From positions 186,001 through 250,000 of the forward strand of contig JAVKCG010000034.1 of the NCBI GenBank assembly GCA_040222875.1: 64,000 bases of DNA, in the 5' to 3' direction. Every line of letters begins with the position of its first letter. Position 1 is the first letter of the stretch. Both the position numbers and the translations under genes were made by a program. Below are positions 62,210 to 64,000 of the stretch, piece after piece. Source of the DNA: JAJCYL01 sp040222875. Its GTDB lineage: Bacteria; Bacteroidota; Bacteroidia; Cytophagales; Cyclobacteriaceae. The notes under the pieces are model-generated. The model saw only the letters and a program-made list of their open reading frames with translations. It made no database searches and had not been told where the DNA came from.

Positions 62210-62241
62210 CATCAATATAAGGAATGACCAAAAGATAAATT

Positions 62242-64000
62242 TTGAAACCCAAAACACCTATACCACCACGCTACGCTGAAAAGCTCCTCACCTGGTTTCT
62301 CCGAGAAGAGCTGGCAGAAGAGGTGTTAGGTGATTTGGATGAGAAGTTTTATTCCACTATTGAAAAAAAGTCCATCAAGAGAGCCAGGCTAAACTATTGG
62401 TATCAGGTCTTTAATTATATCAGGCCATTCGCAGTAACAAAAACAAGGTTAATAAACTCAAATACATTCGACATGTACAGAAACTACTTCAAAATTGGTT
62501 ACCGTAACCTTCTTAAGAATAAAGGTTACTCAGCCATCAATATTGTTGGCTTGGCCATGGGCATGACAGTGGCCATTTTTATCGGCCTATGGATTCAGGA
62601 TGAACTGTCATTTAATAAACATCACGCAAACTATGATCGGATAGTTCAGGTTATGCAGCATCAATCTTATGAGGGCTATAAAACAACAGAAAGATCCATC
62701 CCTTTCCCTTTGGGGCCAGTGTTAAAAGATGAGTATGGCAGCGATTTTAAGCATCAGGTCATGGCCTCCTGGACATTCGATCACATTCTTGCAAAGGACA
62801 ATAAGGCATTTTCAGTTTCAGGAAACTTTATTGAACCAGCCATTATCCCGATGTTGACTTTAAAATTGAAAGAAGGGGACCTATCGGCTTTAAACAGCTT
62901 GAATTCCATAATCCTTTCTGAAACAATTGCCAAAAGTCTTTTCGGCGAAACTGATCCGATGGGTCAAATTATTAGAATTGATAATGAGCTAACAGTTTCA
63001 GTTACTGGCATTTACGAAGACATCCCCATCAATAGTAAGTTTAAAAACCTACAATTTATCGCTCCCTTCGATCTATATGTTTCGTCCAGGGAATGGGTTC
63101 AAAATGCCAGAAATAAATGGGGCAATAATTCATTTCAAATCTTTGCCCAGGTTGCTGATAATGTTGATATCCCAGACCTCAGCAGAAAAATCAGAAATGT
63201 AAAATTGGAACATGCCCCGGAGGAAGCTGCCTTCAGTCCGGAGTTGTTTCTTCATCAAATGAAAGATTGGCGTTTAAACAGTAATTGGGTAAATGGCGTC
63301 AACTCTGGGGGCCGCATGCAGTATGTGTGGCTGTTTGGTTTGGTTGGTGTATTTGTACTAATTCTGGCTTGCATCAATTTCATGAACCTAACAACCGCCA
63401 GATCAGAGAAGAGGGCAAAGGAAGTAGGAATAAGAAAATCAATTGGTTCTTTGAGGTCTCAGTTGATCGGTCAGTTTTATAGCGAATCTTTTCTTGTGGT
63501 GTCGCTGGCCTTTGTTTGTGCCCTGCTTTTCGCCCTGCTCATAATTCCTTACTTCAATCAAATGGTGGAAAAACAAATGGTTTTGCCCGTAAATCAGCCA
63601 ATCTTTTGGTTAATCAGCATGGTTTTTATTCTCTCAACAGGATTCGTTGCCGGTAGCTACCCTGCTTTGTATTTGTCATCGTTTGATGCGGTTAAAGTGC
63701 TTAAGGGTACGTTCAAAGCGGGGAAATCTGCCAGTAGCTTTCGCAGGCTGCTTATTATAATACAATTAACGGTCTCATTAATCTTAATTATCAGCACCCT
63801 AATGGTTGAGCGCCAAATTAACCATACCCTGAACCGGCCTCTTAGTTATTCTCAAGATGGCTTGATATCACTTTCAACTTCATCACCCTCCTATTATGAA
63901 AAGTATGATGTGCTGCGGGAGGAATTAATCCGAACCAAAGCCATTTCCAATATGGCCTTGTCATCCAGCCCTTTGACCAGGGTGAATAGCACCAATAGCG
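62242..64000 (+). CDS. FtsX-like ABC transporter permease with prefix domain, cut by window end
   Basis: At least 586 residues; the gene runs off the window. The start is a TTG at 62242 (KPKTPIPPRYAEKLLTWFLR), since no ATG precedes the conserved prefix. The first 75 residues form a permease prefix domain (ELAEEVLGDLDEKF, NYWYQVFNYIRPFAV). The MacB/FtsX part begins MYRNYFKIGYRNLLKNKGYS and includes KEVGIRKSIGSLRSQL. An ATG at 62473 would remove the prefix and is less likely. It is presumably controlled by the upstream PadR protein. Its missing 3' part should hold the second FtsX half. Confidence 0.9.
   Translation, partial: MKPKTPIPPRYAEKLLTWFLREELAEEVLGDLDEKFYSTIEKKSIKRARLNYWYQVFNYIRPFAVTKTRLINSNTFDMYRNYFKIGYRNLLKNKGYSAINIVGLAMGMTVAIFIGLWIQDELSFNKHHANYDRIVQVMQHQSYEGYKTTERSIPFPLGPVLKDEYGSDFKHQVMASWTFDHILAKDNKAFSVSGNFIEPAIIPMLTLKLKEGDLSALNSLNSIILSETIAKSLFGETDPMGQIIRIDNELTVSVTGIYEDIPINSKFKNLQFIAPFDLYVSSREWVQNARNKWGNNSFQIFAQVADNVDIPDLSRKIRNVKLEHAPEEAAFSPELFLHQMKDWRLNSNWVNGVNSGGRMQYVWLFGLVGVFVLILACINFMNLTTARSEKRAKEVGIRKSIGSLRSQLIGQFYSESFLVVSLAFVCALLFALLIIPYFNQMVEKQMVLPVNQPIFWLISMVFILSTGFVAGSYPALYLSSFDAVKVLKGTFKAGKSASSFRRLLIIIQLTVSLILIISTLMVERQINHTLNRPLSYSQDGLISLSTSSPSYYEKYDVLREELIRTKAISNMALSSSPLTRVNSTNS

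Noticed and set aside
63285..63482. 65-codon plus-strand frame near the window end
   Set aside because: It lies in another frame within the partial FtsX-like permease, whose frame is open from 62242 to the window end.

Overview
The window looks like a chromosomal segment of a free-living Bacteroidota bacterium, most likely of the order Cytophagales. The signs are a type IX secretion (T9SS) C-terminal sorting domain on a giant repeat protein, the FtsX-DUF3098-UppP-TruB-RibF gene order, a DUF6090 protein, several Bacteroidota-type FtsX-like permeases (one with an N-terminal prefix domain), a LytS/LytTR two-component pair, and a general lack of clear Shine-Dalgarno sequences. The genus cannot be fixed from sequence reading alone.

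Layout: 0.2-5.2 kb (+) holds an ECF sigma factor with an anti-sigma-like partner, then ftsX, a DUF3098 gene, uppP, truB and ribF. 5.2-9.5 kb (-) holds folE and queD (overlapping genes) and a large secreted VPS10/sortilin-type beta-propeller protein. 9.6-13.5 kb (+) holds a DUF6090 protein, a divergent Nramp-type transporter, and a Crp/Fnr regulator with a DoxX-like protein and a short-chain dehydrogenase. 13.5-22.9 kb (-) carries two small exported proteins and an unusual molybdenum hydroxylase locus with three large subunits and two [2Fe-2S] subunits. 23.0-27.7 kb has an FtsX-like permease divergent from a LytS-type kinase and LytTR regulator. 28.0-29.5 kb has surE and a PIN/DUF6364 toxin-antitoxin pair. 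29.6-34.5 kb (+) is a peptide-use locus: MlrC-like M81 protein, M19 dipeptidase, an exported protein, a 31-residue membrane peptide and a sodium:solute symporter. 34.5-38.1 kb (-) has an aldo/keto reductase, a GT39-like glycosyltransferase and a lipid kinase. 38.2-41.3 kb (+) is a second VPS10-type gene, broken by a frameshift near its 3' end. 41.3-43.4 kb is an AT-rich accessory patch with a zinc-ribbon (insertion-sequence-like) remnant and four small unknown genes. 43.4-49.1 kb has a membrane protein, a ROK kinase with an MFS sugar transporter, a sulfotransferase, and dihydrofolate reductase with fmt. 49.2-51.6 kb is another FtsX-like permease. 51.7-60.5 kb (-) is one 2945-residue T9SS surface protein. 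60.8-64.0 kb (+) has a membrane AraC regulator, a PadR regulator and an FtsX-like permease cut by the window edge.

A recurring theme is short palindromic repetitive DNA. Such elements fill the gaps of the molybdenum hydroxylase locus, the gap between padR and its permease, and the edge of the accessory patch. Related sequences also sit in frame inside the coding region of the LytS-type kinase, where they add about 90 residues between two ATP-binding boxes. I consider that insertion the most interesting observation. No rRNA, tRNA, CRISPR array or complete prophage was recognised. Coordinates of short motifs were counted by eye and may be off by one or two bases.
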